NCBI GenBank assembly: GCA_913064755.1
Contig: CAJYBQ010000243.1
Location: forward strand, 1-5,786
Direction: 5' to 3'
Length of the DNA: 5,786 nucleotides
Source of the DNA: an uncultured Alphaproteobacteria bacterium
GTDB taxonomy: Bacteria; Pseudomonadota; Alphaproteobacteria; Minwuiales; Minwuiaceae
Made by a program: the position numbers and the translations under genes. Below are positions 5,391 to 5,786 of the stretch, piece by piece. The notes below the pieces were generated by a model, which saw only the letters and a program-made list of their open reading frames with translations, was not told the DNA's origin and made no database searches. Position 1 is the first letter of the stretch. Each line of letters opens with the position of its first letter.

Positions 5391-5785
5391 GTCTGGTCAA
5401 AATAGAGCCGCGAGTCACCACCAAGATAGTTACTGCTGGCATTTATCATCCAGTTTGCCGCCGCATAATCATCATCATCTGCAGTCTCGAAGCTTTCATT
5501 CACGTACGATGCGCCCAGCTCAGCCGACAGAGTGAATATTGGCTGATTGTAAAACTGACGTCCTATGTAGGGGCCAATCAAGTAACGCAGGTCCAAATCA
5601 GTAAATTCATCCTGCTCTGCGAAAGCCATTGCACCGACATAGTAATCACCCTCCAGAAAGTAATCGTACTTACCTGTGATCTGCGAATTATCGGCGCTCT
5701 TGTCGCCATTGACCTTGTCTTGCTCACCATGCCATTTCAGGATGTAGCGGTCCTGTGTGCTCAGCCAGACTGACTCCAGCTTATA
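5375..5785 (-). CDS. DUF481/YdiY-like outer-membrane protein, internal fragment
   Basis: About 137 residues on the - strand, open from the window edge to the join, so both ends of the gene are missing. The pattern fits the DUF481 (YdiY, salt-induced outer-membrane protein) family of beta-barrels. It has a strand with ITGKYDYFLEGDYYVGA, then EQDEFTDLDLRYLIGPYIGRQF (family form: e.DefadLdlR...G.G.GYqf). LSAELGASYVNESFE (family: L.lE.G.syv.E.f) and DDYAAANW follow. A run of four Asp (GAT repeats) precedes the last motif. Alternating polar/hydrophobic residues and aromatic girdles suit barrel strands. The ATG at 5629 is an internal Met, since family similarity extends upstream of it to the edge. 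GC and codon use (TCA, AAT, GAT, TTT) differ from the rest of the window, suggesting a gammaproteobacterial or other lower-GC source (inference). Confidence 0.8.
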
Positions 5786-5786
5786 A

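Noticed and set aside
5467..5479. ATC/GAT triplet run as a microsatellite-type repeat
   Set aside because: It is only four units and encodes an Asp run inside the DUF481 fragment.
5381..5773. Continuation of the pheT open frame on the + strand as a hybrid 183-residue protein
   Set aside because: The PheT pattern ends at about 5380. The rest is the antisense of DUF481 coding, with different base composition.

Overview
The window looks like a chimeric contig rather than one continuous stretch of genome. Most of it (about 1-5380) is GC-rich (roughly 58-65% in lines I counted by hand) and reads like an alphaproteobacterium, probably Rhodospirillales-like. I infer this from the style of L35, L20, PheS and PheT, and it is not proven. 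The last ~400 bases are nearer 48% GC, use codons differently and encode an outer-membrane protein fragment, so they probably come from another genome or a distant locus.

Region A (1-3054) is the end of a surface-glycan or nucleotide-sugar operon, all on the + strand. It holds a 5'-truncated GT9-like glycosyltransferase domain of the kind found behind TPR repeats, an SpsF-like cytidylyltransferase, a Gfo/Idh/MocA oxidoreductase, and the first ~148 residues of a DegT/DnrJ/EryC1/StrS aminotransferase. The genes overlap by 8, 4 and 86 bases, which points to co-translation. A dehydrogenase next to a PLP aminotransferase is the usual pair for making a keto- and then an amino-sugar. The cytidylyltransferase would activate a sugar, and the glycosyltransferase would transfer one.

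Region B (about 3055-5380) starts with the N-terminal third of a short-chain dehydrogenase on the - strand. A 206-base divergent promoter region separates it from a housekeeping operon, rpmI-rplT-pheS-pheT, on the + strand. A good promoter (TTGCGT, 17 bases, TATAAG) and a structured leader precede rpmI. pheT stops matching its family after ~53 residues.

Region C (about 5375-5786) is an internal fragment of a DUF481/YdiY-like outer-membrane beta-barrel gene on the - strand.

At both A/B and B/C two genes meet tail to tail, each cut inside its coding sequence. The same octamer, TCGAGGCT, lies at both joins in the same reading register. Because pheT is essential, at least the second join is most simply an amplification or assembly chimera formed at microhomology. 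I found no CRISPR array, RNA gene, insertion sequence or convincing new defence or mobile system. The points most worth checking are the two joins, the 86-base gene overlap and the rpmI leader.
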